Source: Eonycteris spelaea | Taxonomy: Eukaryota; Chordata; Mammalia; Chiroptera; Pteropodidae | Length of the DNA: 64,000 nt | Assembly (NCBI GenBank): GCA_003508835.1 | Contig: PUFA01000170.1 | Coordinates: forward strand, 1,488,001 to 1,552,000 | Direction of reading: 5' to 3' | In this document: positions 35,870 through 48,715 of the stretch, piece by piece | Layout: each line of letters begins with the position of its first letter | How positions within the stretch are numbered: the first letter of the stretch is position 1 | The notes under the pieces: model-generated | Told to the model about the DNA's origin: nothing | Seen by the model: the letters and a program-made list of their open reading frames with translations, nothing else | Databases searched by the model: none | Program-made: the position numbers and the translations under genes

Positions 35870-37600
35870 CTAAGGTAGAAGCATGCCAGGTGTGTTTGAG
35901 TAGCCGGTGTGGCTGGGGCAGGAGAGGTTAGAGAGGGAACAAGGGGCCCCCATTGCATAGAATTTTGCAGACAATTGGAAGGACTTGGCTTTAACTCTGA
36001 GGGAAATTGGGCACCACAGGGGACTTCTGAACAGAGGAGAGACCTGATTCGATTTGCATTTTAACTGTGTCAAAGAGGCTACTTTGTTGACTGAGTCTGT
36101 AGGAGGACAAAGGTGTAAGTAGGGAGACTGGCTGGGGCCCTATTGCAAGTATCTAAGTGGGATAATGATGCATTTGACTGAGATGGTAACAGTGGAGGTG
36201 GGAAGAAGGGGTCAGATACTGGTTATATTTCAAAAGTAGGATCCATAGGACTTCCTAATGGCTTGGATGTGAGAAAGAGGAGTCAGCATGACTTCAAATT
36301 TTTTAGACTGAGAAATCAGAAGAATAGAGTTGCCATTAGATGAGGTGAGGAAAACCATAGACGGAGCAGGTCTGGGACTCTGATTCTAATTTGGGAGTCC
36401 TGATATTACAAATGGTATGAAAATCCATGAGAGTGGGTAAGCGCCCCCCTCTGATGCATGTAGAAAAGAGGAGAGATTCACAATGGTAGCCTGAGGCACT
36501 CTAATATTAAGAGGCTGGGAAAGGAAAAAAAAAAAGAAAGAAAAAGGAAACAGAAGGAGCAACCAGTTTGGTTTGGAGGACAAACAAGAGAGTGTTGCAT
36601 GCACGGTGACAAGAGAAGGAAGGGTTTCTGGAAGTAGAGGACGGTCAAGTGAGTGAAATGCTGCTGACAGATCCTGTCAGAAGAGGACTAAGAATCGAGA
36701 TTTAATTGGTGACCTGATGAGAGCGGTTTTGATGGAGGGGTGGGCTGAAAATCTGACAGGTGGAGGAACTGAGGATTTTAGTAAGACAACTCTTTCAAAG
36801 GGGTTTGTCCTAACTGTGAGCGAATAAATGATGTGGTAGTTGGAGGGGGTTTGTGAGATTAAGAACCCCCCCTTTTTTTAATATAAGAAATAAAACAGCA
36901 TGTGTATTTACTATGTGTAGGACACGATAGGTAAAAACTAATGATGTAGGAGAGAAAAGGAATTATCAATCTAGGTGCTGGCAAGAAGTAGATTTGAAGT
37001 TCTCGAAAGAATCATATATAATACAAAATTATGGTCAGGGTAAAAGGAAAATACAGGGTGAGTGCAGTACCCTGGAGTTAGTTATAATTTGGCATCAGAA
37101 CCACCTCTTGACATGGAGGGACAAGGAGAGGGAAAAGGTTACCAGAACCTGGAGAATCAGAGCCGTGAGGAGAGACCCACTTGTGTCATTGGTGATGGAC
37201 TGAGCCAGCCCATGGGGAGGGAGCTGGAAAAATAAATGTTCCACCTTCCCTTTCCTCTTTCCTACATATCCCTAGTCCTTTCTCGGGAACCCTGGTTCTT
37301 CCCATTGGCCAAAGCAATCTGGAGCCAGAGGGCGGGCGGGGGGGGGGGGCCCTGCTGATTCAGGTCAGACTGTCAAAGAATAGGTTAGGAGAGGTGGAAA
37401 ATGCATCTGGAGGGGTAAACTGAAAAAAATCTGCACAGAGAGAATTGCTGGAGTGATGACCTTGAGTAAGTGAGAGGAAACGACCTGGTGGACAGGTAGA
37501 GGGATTAGTCTTACATAGGACACCTACAGTTTACGCTCAGAACAGGAGAGAAGGCAGAGTGCCAGGGCGCAAATGCTGGTAGGTTGGGTGATGTGATGGT
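35870..37600 (+). repeat. Old interspersed repeat, longest copy
   Basis: The longest copy of the unnamed family. Blocks run in order: AAGCATGCCAGGTGTGTTTG, GGACTTGGCTTTAACTCTGA, GAGAGACCTGATTCGATTTG, GTAACAGTGGAGGTGGGAAG, GGCTTGGATGTGAGAAAGAG, GAATAGAGTTGCCATTAGAT, AGCCTGAGGCACTCTAATAT and AGTGAGTGAAATGCTGCTGA, with further family-like sequence to about 37600. A run of 13 G at about 37338-37350 interrupts it. Its length without a coding frame suggests a non-autonomous element or LTR-internal sequence. Confidence 0.6.
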
Positions 37601-39355
37601 AAGAGGTTAGAGATATTTGTATGTGTGTGTGGTATTAAAGAAGCTGGGCACACTTATAATTACTAATTCTTTGCTGATTGGGGACTGCCTATGCTTTTAC
37701 ACTTTTGCCGTTTATCTTTATTGCCCTGTGCCCTCATAAATGTACTCTTTTCTAGTTACACTCATCTCCTCATGACTCTAGTGTCCTCCACACTAATACA
37801 TTTACATCCTTTTGTCTGAAATAAACTATCTCTCTCTTTACCTATTCATTTTCAATGTCTAATTTCAGGCATACTGCCTCATGAAGCCTACATGAACTTC
37901 ATCCCACACCATCATTTGTCTTCAATGCACTTTATTGTAACTTGTAGTGAATACCACACACTTTTGGCTTTGTTTTCTGTTTCCTGTTATTCCTGGTCTC
38001 TGAACTTGATTGTCAGATCATCTATGGCAGAAAACATTTTTTTTGTCGTCCTCTCACAGTGATGAGTGCAGACTTGGAATAATTGCTCATTAATAATTTT
38101 TGCCACAATACTCACTCAGAGCCTGTACCAAATATGGAGTAACCATGTATTATATATATATTGTGACTATCTCTTGAAAGGAAAAACATGACTAGCTAAC
38201 TATTTGATTACTGTTATTTCTGTAAAACCAAACATGACTATTCAGATTATCAAACCTGAAGACACGTGCAACTTTCTACCTCTTTGTCACACCTAGAAGA
38301 AGGACCTAAAGATTTTCACTTTTGCAAAATCAGACTGTCTTTGTAGGATGTCCCAAGATCCAACAGATCACAACATTGTCAAGAATCACCTCTCGGGGTG
38401 TGGATTATTAAGAAGATATAGGATAATCAGAAAGTGTCTTATTGATATTTCTGAGTTTGTTTATAAACTCAGATAATAAAACTTCTCTGATAATAGAGCT
38501 TACTTAGAACAGTCTGATCTATAGAGTTACCTCCTATTGTTTTAATGTCAGATCTACCTACTCTGACTGGGTTATGTTGATTGACTTTCTGTACAGTATG
38601 TACATGAATATGTGAGTATGTGTGCGTAGCCATGTGTATGTGGCACTAAGCCTTTCTCCTTCATATCTTTCATTTGTAGAAGTAATAGCCCCCTTTTGTT
38701 TGACAATTTTTCTCCTCCAATCATGTCAACTCTGAACTATACTGGCTTTACACCCGTCCAAATATGACACTGTTTTAATTAAATGTAGCCCTGAAACTTT
38801 GGCTGTTTGTACTTGATAGGAGACATCTTCCTAACTTCCTGTTTTAGGAGGCCTCATTTCCCCCTTCCTAAGATCCTTACTACTGTCTTAGGAATTGTGG
38901 GAGGAATACAGTGAACTGTGTGGGTCCTCACTCTTCAGGGGTAATGCTTTATAGGTAGTACTTTACAGGTGAGTAGGTAGAAAGATGCTATTTACTTTCC
39001 CCTCCTTCCAATGATCAGACAGAAAGGAAAACGTGGGTTGCCTTATAGGGAGGTAAATTTGCTCATTATCTTCAGTTGCTCGTAACACTTAGAGTTTCCT
39101 GGCATCTACTGCCACCATGTGGAATTTACAATTACTGAATTCAAACTTGAGTGTTTCCTTGTTAAAGCTGATCCCGAGCCAAAATACAAAGAATTTTAAG
39201 TTCGTTTTAGTGTCCTTTAGCCTCAGATTGTCTCTGAAGTCCCCTCTAGGTTTCCTGCGCTTTTGTACTCACGATAAGGTTCCATTATTAAATGCTGGCA
39301 CTCTGTAAAGCTGTTTTAAATCAAATTGACTTATCATAAAGTAAAAGTTACTGAA
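37601..39355. other. Intergenic, no gene recognised
   Basis: Unique or unclassified sequence. Contains short L2-like stretches near 37860-38100 (AATTGCTCATTAATAATTTT region) that I cannot delimit. No exon or RNA gene. Confidence 0.45.
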
Positions 39356-39359
39356 GTAT

Positions 39360-39650
39360 AACTTTTGATAAATTTGGTTTGAGGCAGAGAGACTCAAAAA
39401 TGGTCCCCAATTATTTTGGTTTCCTGGTATTCACGCCCTGTGTAACCCCGTCATCTTGAGTGTGGTTGGGACCTGTGACTGGCTGTTAGACAACAGAAGA
39501 TGGCAGAAGTGATGGGATGGGCATTTCCCCGGGGAATCTAAGAAGCCCGGGGGTGTGGCTGGTGTTCACTCCACTTTAGCCATTAGAGGGATCAGACTTG
39601 CCTATGCCAGCTTATTCCTGCATAAAAAGTCCCTGAAGGCTTCTGTACTC
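39360..39650 (+). mobile_element. Old LTR-like fragment
   Basis: ACTCAAAAATGGTCCCCAAT, CCTGGTATTCACGCCCTGTG, GAGTGTGGTTGGGACCTG and AGAAGTGATGGGATGGGCAT are the ordered opening of a common mammalian ERV-derived repeat. The rest decays. Class likely ERVL or MaLR, not certain. Confidence 0.45.
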
Positions 39651-42085
39651 CTTTCCAGAATTCCTCTGGCTCAGCACGGCTAGACATTCCATTACCACGC
39701 CCGCCCTGTTTTTCTCGGTTTTCAGGATTTCTTTTTGGCCACACATTTCAGCTCGCATTTCCCAACTAATTGATTAAGGACCAGGTTTTAATCTGCTTTC
39801 CTTGTTTTGATATTGTTGCCTCAGCAGGATTCTCCCATTTGGTATTTGCTTTCAGGTTTCATGCAACTAAAGGCTTTTTGCTCCTGTATTCAACTTTGGG
39901 GCACTGCCGGATAGACAAACTCCCATTTCCCCTGGGAGTGGGTGGGGAATCACATCCCTCTTCGTTTACTGTGTTCTAGGATTATTTTCCATTTTCAGAA
40001 CACACGACGCTATTTCACACTTTCATGAAACTGGTGGTGTTTTAGTCCCATTCTTCTGTCTAGGATGCCCTCCTCCTTTCTTGTCTGCCGGAAAACACCC
40101 GTCTGTGTTTCCTTCTTTGTGAAGACTCACACAAGTGACAAGGTGTTGCTCTCTTGACTTCTACAGCTTTTTCCTTTTATATACAATGTTTCAAGCAAGT
40201 AGCACACCATTTACATTGGTTATTTAATTAGATTTCTGTCCAGCCTATTAAACCGGGATCCTGAGGGCTAGGACCTTGTCTTATTTATTGCTTTATGTTC
40301 ATTGAATTTAAAATTATACAACTTTGTAGGTTTACCCACTGGAGAAAAAAGATCCTTACAAAAATGGTGGGTGAGCTGCCAGTTTTCATTATAAATGTTA
40401 CCCTGACTATATCATGTTTTATGCATAAAAGAAACCAATGACATTTTATTCAGTCAATAAATCTATTCTCATTCTGGCTGTGGGGAGTATAATTTCTTTT
40501 CAGCTTTAAGACTACTTTACATTTGTATTTAAAAATCTCACTTAATAGAATGGAACCCAAGTTATCTTAAAAATAAATGACATTTCAAAAAGTCACATAG
40601 CCTAAGAGCTACAAAGCCATATTTTATAGTAAATTATATTATTCTTTCACTATTTAAATTTGGTAAATAAAAAACTTGGTTGTTATTTAATAGATATAGG
40701 TTATTACTAAATAGATGCTATTTTTTCCTTGATTTTTTTTTTTCTCTTTTTATTTGCTTAATTGATTTAATGACAGGTATGGTAGAAATTTAAATGTAGT
40801 ATAATCCTAATAACCAAAACTTGACTTTCTGTCCTGTCTCTGGGAGATCAATGGAAATTTTATTAATGATCTGGTAGAGATGAGACAAACTTTCAATATT
40901 TTACTTTGATCCGTGGCGCCATCTCTGTGGCATATAATTACAATGCATTAATGTTGTTACGCTAAATTAAAATGCTATAAAAGAAAAAACATGTAATTAA
41001 AAAGGATACAGAATGTCAGCCATGCTTTCATTATAGTCTATAATCTGGCCTTAAAATGAACTGAAATTCAAATCAAGTCTGTGGAGGGTAAAACTAAAGA
41101 AGTGGCTTTCTAGGTATCTTTTCACTACTTAAATGAAGGTAAGATCTTACATTTGACATCTATTTTGAAGTACCTAAGAAGAGGAATTGAAAGTAATGGC
41201 ACAGTCCCTACTCTAGGGATTGCTCACAGTGAGTGTGAATTTTCATCCCTCAATATGGACTTCTTGGCATAATGTATTGAGAAGAGTCTGAAGCCATGTC
41301 TGGGTTTAGCTGTAAAGAGTATGAATACTACTTACGATTAATGATCACTGTTTGAGTATGCGAATGGCAACTTATGTAATGTGTATTTTCTCACTCTAAT
41401 GTAAGATGTCGAAGGCAGTTTTATCAGTAAGTTTACAAGATCATTCCGGTGTCAGTGAGATGAGATATTATCTCATGAAAACATCACAATAACCCCACTG
41501 TATCATATTTATACAAATAAAGAAAGTGAGATTAGGGGGTTAAGTTGCCTGAAGTCAAGCTGGGATTTCAGCCTAAGTGAGTCTGACTTCGGAGAACATG
41601 ATTTTTTAAATCGGCCATGATGTCATTTTATAATGGAGAAACTAACATTAGTTCTGGTTATCAGATAAGTTTCATGGATGAATTGGGACTTTTGCTAAAC
41701 CCTGAAGACTGTCTTGTACTTAATAGGCAGGAAAAAAGGAGATAAGGAGACAACGTGAGCAAGGACTCCATGTTTAATGGATTGGTTTAGTCAGCAGCAC
41801 CTGCTGGGATAGCACTGCGAATGTTGTAAGTACGGCCAGATGACGGGGTGCTTTAAATGTCAGGGAGAGTAGCATGAATTCAACTCTATAAGCAATGGTA
41901 AATCGCAATACATAATTGGCAAAAGCAATACTTGAGGAAGACTAACCTGATGTTGCACTCTCGTTGGCAGGGTTAATGGTGATCCTGAGGTATGAAGTTA
42001 GAGAGATTAATTACAAGGCTACTACTGAAGTCCAAAAGAATTGAATGTACAAAATTATAGTGTATACCTTTTATTGGACAATTTT
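39651..42085. other. Intergenic, no gene recognised
   Basis: 39660-40120 is less A/T-rich and unclassified. About 40900-41110 is A/T-rich with the GC-rich core GTGGCGCCATC near 40914 and no repeat signature, a possible conserved non-coding element. About 41650-42060 weakly resembles the unnamed repeat at 35870. No exon or RNA gene seen. Confidence 0.45.
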
Positions 42086-42089
42086 TATG

Positions 42090-42260
42090 TTTAGGCAATG
42101 AACTAAGCACTTTACATGTATTGTCTCAGTTAATACTCATGCCATTATGAGGAAAGTATTATCATCTTCATTTCACAATGAGGTAACAGGTTCAGAGAGG
42201 TCCGGATTATAAAGTTAGTGATGGAGATGATCTTCAAATCCTGGGTGATCTGGTTTCAAA
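42090..42260 (-). repeat. MIR SINE
   Basis: Reverse-complement MIR: GAACTAAGCACTTTACATGT, AATACTCATGCCATTATGAG, AGTATTATCATCTTCATTTC, AACAGGTTCAGAGAGG. Confidence 0.75.
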
Positions 42261-42695
42261 GTACTATGTTCCCCTGTTTAGAATAAATAAGTAGGAAGGC
42301 CTGCATGTGCATGTTGACAAAGGAGGAACTGAGAATTGACTTGCTGAGACATTAAAAGCAGTTTGTTTCAACATTTGGGCTATTCCTCATAGTAAGAAAT
42401 ACATTTTACCTTATAAACAAGGACATATCTACTCACAGATATAATCAGAATAAACTTATGAAACAGCATTTACTACTACCCTTATCATATGTAATGCACT
42501 CTAATATTTTAATTTTATTTCATTAAAAATTTTCACAATCCACTAATAAATGAGTTGTGGTTCTAAGTTGAAAAACCTGAGCTCAGATATGCAAGAGACA
42601 AAAAAGTTGAAAGTCATCTCTAGCTTTAGCTTGACTGTTGAAAAGAATGGGTTCCACTGATTGATAAAAATGAAAGAGAAATTGGGAAGGGGAGT
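42261..42695. other. Intergenic, no gene recognised
   Basis: A/T-rich sequence with no recognisable element. Confidence 0.5.
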
Positions 42696-43182
42696 TGATC
42701 AGTTTCCTGTGGCTGCTGTAACAAAATATGAAAAACTCGGTGGTTAAAACAATGGAAATTTATTCTCTCACAGTTCTGAAGACCAGAAGTCCAAAACTGG
42801 TATCACTTGGCCAAAATCAAGGTGTTGGCAGAACCACACTCCCTCCAGAGGCTCTAGAGAAGATGTTCCTTGTCTCTTCCAGCTTCTGGTGGCATCTCTG
42901 GCTTGCAGCTGTATCATTCCAGTCTTTGCCTCCACGGTCACATTATCTTCTCCTCTTCTTTTGCGTGTCATTTCTCTCCTACTCTCTTTTAATGACACTT
43001 CTGATTTTAGTTAGGGCACACCTGGATAATCCAGGATAATCATCTATCTCAAGATCCTTAACTTAATGACATCCACAAAGCCCCTTCCCCCCCCCCTTTT
43101 CTGCCATGTAAGGTAACCTTCATAGTTCTAGGGATTTGAATGTGGATCTCTTTTGGGGGGCCATTATTCAGCCTAATAAAAG
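42696..43182 (-). mobile_element. MLT1-type MaLR LTR, near full length
   Basis: Minus-strand LTR: TTTCCTGTGGCTGCTGTAAC, TAAAACAATGGAAATTTATT, CTCACAGTTCTGAAGACCAG, TCAAGGTGTTGGCAGAACCA, CTCAAGATCCTTAACTTAAT and GGGGCCATTATTCAGCCTAA cover the element end to end, about 487 bp. Short frames on both strands inside it are not genes. Confidence 0.85.
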
Positions 43183-45225
43183 TGTTGGCAGAGAAGAAAA
43201 TGTAGTGAGCTGAGTTTTTGAATGGTGCGATGTTCAGTTATCTTGGAAGCACGTAGGAAAAACAAGACTTGAATTTACTAATATGCTAGATGTTTATTAA
43301 TATCAAGGAGATAGTTGAAATTTTAAGAGTAGATGTACTTATACAAGCACAAACCAAACTCATCTTCATAAAACATACAATGTTGGGTATTGGACAAAGA
43401 GTGAGCTCAGCACAGGTATCTGGAAAGCAAGGAGAAATGTGTGTCTACAGGCATATGAATTTATCAGGTAATTGAGTTTCTCTTTCTGTCTCTCTCTGTC
43501 TCTCTGTTTCTCCCTCTCTCTCTCCCTCTATCATCCATCTAAGATATCACAACATACGAGAGTACATACAGAGCCACTTTTTTCTTACAAATACAAGTTA
43601 GTACCTAGCACAATATTTGCCATATAGTAGGTGCTTGACACAATATTTGTTGAATAATTGTGATATATATATTTTCAAGTAACCTCTCACTCTAAAAGTA
43701 TAAGCTTTTTTTCTGGCCTGTTATGTATTTCTTCTTGGCTGTCAGAATCCTGCATTCAGAATTTGGCACAAGACCTTAGAGAATCTGTAGTTCTGGTTGT
43801 AACCTTTCATTTTTACCTTTGAGGTAACAAAACAAGAAAGAATAAATGATTTGTCCTGGGTAATCTAGTGCTCTTTTCACCACACTCCTTTGCTTTTTCA
43901 TAGTCATTTTAAGCAAAGCTTCTGTTGAGTTTATCTGTCAACTTGAAGAAGCAGTAATATTCTTTACTAGAAAGGGGTAGTACTCTACGTCTTTTTCCTT
44001 TTGATATTTTTCTTGAAAGCAAAATGCTTCATTCTACTGGGACACAGAATCATTTATCTAATCCCACCCTTATGTAGTGGATTGAGGCATTATTTCTATT
44101 TCTGCTTCCTGCCACAACTTTGGAAATGTGTGATTGTATTTTTTTTTATTTTTTATTTTTTTTTTTGATTATCAACATGAATTGAGATAGAAGGTATTCT
44201 GGTCTTTAAAAGCTGGGGTCAGGAACGTTTATACATTCTGCACAAGTAGAGTAGTGTGCCACACAAAGGGATATCTCGTTTGAAAATTCAGAGAAGGCAA
44301 TGTCCTATTCCAGCAAAGAGCTTCCCTCTGTGTATTTACACTGGAGTAAATGACTTCAGATCATCTCCAAATGGTTTTATAGTGAAAAAAAAAACCCGCG
44401 AAAATAATATTTTTGAAGAGATTAATTTTATCTAGATAAGTCAGAACTGGATCTCAGTAATGTTACTTTTCTGAAGATGCAGATAGCTCTGACCAAGGGT
44501 GTGGGCAAAGGGGCAGATATTTTTTAGGATCAGTCATTATAGAGAAGTCACATTATGTAGAGCAATTTAAGGAATAGGCTGTGTTTAGGGGAGCATAATG
44601 TGAAATGACCTTGAACTGGTGAGTGAGAAAAATGTGAACAACGTAGCTCCCAGGAATCTGATGCTGAGAATGATGCTGTAATGTCAGAGAACAATTAAAA
44701 TATGAATTTAGTGAGCAGTGTTTGGTCAGGAGTCTATGGATGATTTTGGAACAATTTATTATTTATAGCACTGGAAAGATGGGGCCATTAATTTACAGAG
44801 CCACCATTAAAACATTTTTTTTCCTTTTAACTAACATTTATTAAATATTTATTTTTGTGCATGTGCTGCACTTTGTAGATATTATTTCATTTGACTATCT
44901 GTCTATGGAATCTGGACATTTATTCAGTAATAAGCAGCAAGTAGGTGAAGATTTTTTTGAGCAGGAGAATTACATGATGTAAGTTATACTTTAGAAAGAT
45001 TAATATGATAGAATGTATGATGGCTAATTAGGTTGATGAGAAACTGGAGGCACTTAACAGATAATGGAGGCTTTGGATTTCTTGAGTTGAAGCAGGGTCT
45101 GCTCCATTCAAGATATTATACTTGAATGTAATGTTTTAGGAAATTCTGAGTATAATGGAAAAAGAAAGTTTATAAGTTTGGTCTATGAGACCTCACCTGG
45201 CAGTGACATTCAGTGCAGAGAGTTA
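43183..45225. other. Intergenic with simple repeats and an L2 end
   Basis: 43479-43531 is a C/T-rich (TCTCTGTC-like) simple repeat. 43600-43665 is a LINE-2 3' end (GTACCTAGCACAATATTTGC, then GTAGGTGCTTGACACAATAT). The rest is unclassified. No exon seen. Confidence 0.5.
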
Positions 45226-45229
45226 GTAG

Positions 45230-45420
45230 ATCTGCCTTAGAAAAATGTCTGCCACTCTTCTCTGCCTGACTTTGGGCCATCTACTGAGCCACACACGTCC
45301 TTAGCATTCTCAGCCAAATAATGTCAATTCTACTTTGAGTCATTGTGAGACTTAGATAAGATAATCTTGGTTAAGGTGCTCAGTAGGTGGTAATTATTGT
45401 TCTTGCTCTACTTTATTTTC
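45230..45420 (+). repeat. MIR SINE
   Basis: Plus-strand, diverged: CTGCCTGACTTTGGGCCATC, CATTGTGAGACTTAGATAAG, AAGGTGCTCAGTAGGTGGTA in MIR order. Confidence 0.55.
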
Positions 45421-46560
45421 CATATTCATTTTCATTCTCCCATGGGTATACAGTGGAGTTTTTCAGTGGCTACATGCATTATATGATATTGCAGCCGATT
45501 GAATAAGGAAGCAGATATGAAAATTCAGCTGTCATATACCAATCCAGGCAGTAAAAAGATTGGCAAAAATATAAACAATGCTACTTTTCTTACTAAATTT
45601 TTAGTTTTGAGAACAATCATAAAAGCAACAAAAATATTATGTTAACATGTAATGAGTTCACTGTCATTTAAAATGAATTCGTGAATAAGTATTTAAAATC
45701 TTCTGTTTTAAATTTTAATACAATAGATATTGATATATACCACCCAGATAAACAAAAATCTCTTTGAGGTTCACAATAATGTTTGAGTTGCAAAGGGGTC
45801 CTGAAAACAAAGAGTTTGAGGGCAGCTAGAGGCAAGAGAGTGGGCTCTTGGAGGGTAGTGCCAACTTCTTAGAGTCCAAGACCCACGGAACATTTTAATC
45901 AACTCGGTTTTCTCTGTGACAGCCTACAAGCGGCTGATGAAGAAAGAGCCTGGTAGGGAGTGATACAGAGAATTATAGCTGGAGACTTCAAGCCCGGAAA
46001 GGGTGGTTTTGAATAGAGCTAAAGCTTCACCCTTCAGTTCTTTCCACGATACAGCATTGGAGAGTGCTGTGGAATGAGAGATCATGAAAATGTCTTCTGA
46101 GAATTATTTGTTTTATGGACTTTTTATTATGCTTTTGGCATATGAAGTGTCCACTCACAGGGGGGTATTCCTGGAAAGGGTCTATGTACAACTGCAGAAA
46201 GCTGTGCCACCATCTGAGGCTTTACATAGTTGGACTGAAGATCAACTAACTTAGTTTTAATTTATTCCCATTCCAAGCCGCTGTAGGGTAGAACATCAGC
46301 TCTGGGTCATCTTTATTTAAAGCCTCTCTCTGAATCCTGTAGAGAGGGGCTTTTGTGAATTGTAATTCTTAAGGAGAAAGATTACAGCAATGGTGGCTTT
46401 TCCCTGTCTTATCTCCTTTTAAAATGGTTTTAGGGAATTTCCTAGTGTTGATTGTTAACCAGTAATCACAAGTCATGGCATGTGTAACAGTCTATTTCCC
46501 AGACTGCACACGTTAGTCATACACTGAAGTGGAGTGTTTAATATTCTCAGATACATTTTC
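45421..46560. other. Intergenic, no gene recognised
   Basis: 45780-46430 is moderately G+C-rich and matches no repeat I recognise. No coding or RNA gene seen. Confidence 0.45.
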
Positions 46561-46568
46561 CTTTTGTA

Positions 46569-46624
46569 GCCCTATTTCTTCCTCTTTTTTTTTCTCCTCC
46601 TCCTTCTCCTCCTCCTTCTCCTTT
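46569..46624. repeat. Polypyrimidine tract (CTCCTT-rich)
   Basis: Nearly uninterrupted C/T run with repeated CTCCTCCTTCTCCTCCTCCT units, followed by A-rich DNA. Long polypurine/polypyrimidine tracts can adopt triplex structure. No function known here. Confidence 0.8.
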
Positions 46625-46832
46625 GCAAAAAAAACCTTCTAAAAAAGATTAAAGGCTTAACAAAACAAAAGAAAACAAAACCAAAACTCCTAAATTGCAG
46701 GGTAAATTTTGCAAAATAATTTTTTTTTCTTTATATCATTCACACTTTCAAAGGTTTCAGTTCTAGGCACTCAGTCTTTTACACTTTTGCAGTTAATTGA
46801 AACAATTTGCTATTTACTGTCATTTCCTAGAT

Positions 46833-47042
46833 AGGGTTGCCAGATAAAATAAAGGACGCTTGAGGTAAATTTGAATTTCAGAAAAACAATGAATCATTTT
46901 TTAGTATAAATATGTGCCAAATATTGCATAAGACAATGCTTATACTAAAAAACGATCGGTTGATTATCAGAAATTCACATTTAATCAGGCATCTTAAATT
47001 TAGCGAATTTGCTAAATTTGGCAAACATACCTAACCATAAGT
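46833..47042. mobile_element. Palindromic DNA-transposon MITE (MER53-like)
   Basis: About 210 bp with long inverted halves. GGGTTGCCAGATAAAATAAA and TTTTTTAGTATAA (about 46890) mirror TTATACTAAAAAA (about 46940) and CTAAATTTGGCAAACATACC at the right end. The inner arms are perfect and the outer arms diverged. This matches a mammalian palindromic MITE that I believe is MER53; the name is less certain than the structure. Confidence 0.75.
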
Positions 47043-47289
47043 AGGTTATTATTTTCTTTGTCTTTACTTAGCATTATATAGGACAGGTATGTATTTTCAA
47101 ATGATTTTATATTAAAGACAAAAACATTATTTTCTTGTTGAAACAATAATCAGGTAGCAAAAAGTGTTCCTTTGCATAAAACAGAAGGCTTAATTCCCAG
47201 AAATGGAATCCAGAAAGGAGTACAGGTCTTGCAAATCGAGTTACACAGCCTAGTTTGGGAAAAGTTTCCTCTGGTTACTGGATAATTTG

Positions 47290-47366
47290 GCTCCACCCAG
47301 CTGCTGAAATGTGATACGAGTTGTTAACAAAACAGGAAGTTGGCTAGGCAGTCTTTGCTTCTCAAG
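47290..47366 (+). other. FRRS1: Possible FRRS1 5' non-coding exon
   Basis: A consensus donor CTCAAG|GTAAGT ends at 47366. The stretch before it (GGCTCCACCCAGCTGCTG, AACAGGAAGTTGGCTAGG) is repeat-free and has an ETS-like AGGAAGT. It lies 8.1 kb upstream of the FRRS1 start codon on the same strand. There is no CpG island and no direct evidence of transcription. It is only the best-looking candidate I found. Confidence 0.2.
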
Positions 47367-47661
47367 GTAAGTGTCTCCTGTTTTCATGTGAGAGCTTTTT
47401 GCAAAGTGTTTAAAAATTGAATCCAGCTAGGTGACAGCCCCGAGAGCAGGCACCTGTGCTGGCTGGGGGCCATTGGCGATGCAGGATGGATGCTTTATTA
47501 ACGAATATGTTATGGAGCTTGTATTGAGCTAATGAGTGTCTCTAACAAGCTGAGTTAATAATGTGTCCTGTGACTTTGACTAACGAGCGTTAATCCCAAG
47601 AAAGGGTGATTATAAACAGCGACTCTTTGGGATCCTGAAAGGTGGTAACTTTATTCACGCA

Positions 47662-47663
<2 letters not shown>

Positions 47664-47708
<45 letters not shown>
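47664..47708. repeat. (GT)n followed by (CG)4
   Basis: About 18 GT units at 47664-47700 run directly into CGCGCGCG at 47701-47708. Alternating purine-pyrimidine of this kind is a strong Z-DNA former. Confidence 0.95.
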
Positions 47709-47709
<1 letters not shown>

Positions 47710-48505
47710 TTTAATTTTAAACTATGGGAACTCCTTTTTGTATTTAAACTTGATAGCATAATTATCTATATGAAGGTTACTTAGAGCCTTACTTGGTTTT
47801 TCTAAAGTGTCTGTTCATCTAGCAATTTCAGCTTCCACCACCCCACACCACTGGTGTGCTTTTATATTTTCAGAGAGGCTCTGGGGTGACAAGGTATTAC
47901 CTCTGCCCTTAATTTGTTTTGCATCTTGTCATGCTGCCCAAGGGGCAATGGGGATTTTTCAATTTGTAAATGAGTTATCAGGGATATTTCTTTACACAGC
48001 TAAACTTTTCAGTTCAGATATTTTCTTTTTCCTCTGAATTAAAAATGTAGAAAAATGGGGGTATTGTACTTGGATAGTGCAGAGGTGGGAGACTAAAACT
48101 GGGATCTGTTGGTTTATTGGAAACAATGAGCTAAACTTTTTAAAGGATGGTTTTGTTTAAAGGGATGAGTTCTACTAAATTGTTTAATAAGCCAATAAGT
48201 TTATTCTTTTGGCTAGTTGTACCTTTGCACTTGTGCATTTACGTGTCAGATTCTCTGGAGTTCCCACTGTATTGGTGCTGTTTTCAACCTTGCCTGCTTG
48301 TCAGTGAGAAAGGAGAGCGATGAGTAGGGTGCATTTGCTGCCTCCAGAGTTTGCCATAAGACACGTTACCAGTTGAAGAAGAAAAAACTGTGATAAAGTT
48401 GTTTTTTTTTTTTATTTGCAAAAAGCAAAGCTTATGGACTTCCTGCGAAGTGAGTGATTGCATCGGATTGGTGAAATTAGGCGAGACTTCAAGCCAATTT
48501 TAATG
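47709..48505. other. Intergenic or FRRS1 intron, no gene recognised
   Basis: No exon or repeat recognised. The 76-codon frame at 47807-48037 has no recognisable domain. Confidence 0.45.
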
Positions 48506-48509
48506 GAAG

Positions 48510-48715
48510 ACCTGTTTTGTGGTGGGCACTGTGCTAGATGTTTCATACATGTTATTTAATCCTCACAAAGGCTCTTTATATTGGTTGCATTGTCTCTAAC
48601 AAAACTAGAAAATGAAGGCCTGGTGAGGTTAAATAATTTGTCCAAGGTAAGGCGGGACTGTTAGGTCCAATCTAAGTCTATGTGGTTTCAAAGTCCACGT
48701 TGTTCACTGTTTCCT
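48510..48715 (-). repeat. MIR SINE
   Basis: Reverse-complement MIR: GGGCACTGTGCTAGATGTTT, TTTAATCCTCACAAAGGCTC, AAATGAAGGCCTGGTGAGGT, AAATAATTTGTCCAAGGTAA. Confidence 0.8.

Noticed and set aside
42728..43039. 103-codon plus-strand frame
   Set aside because: It lies wholly inside an MLT1-type LTR and has no family match.
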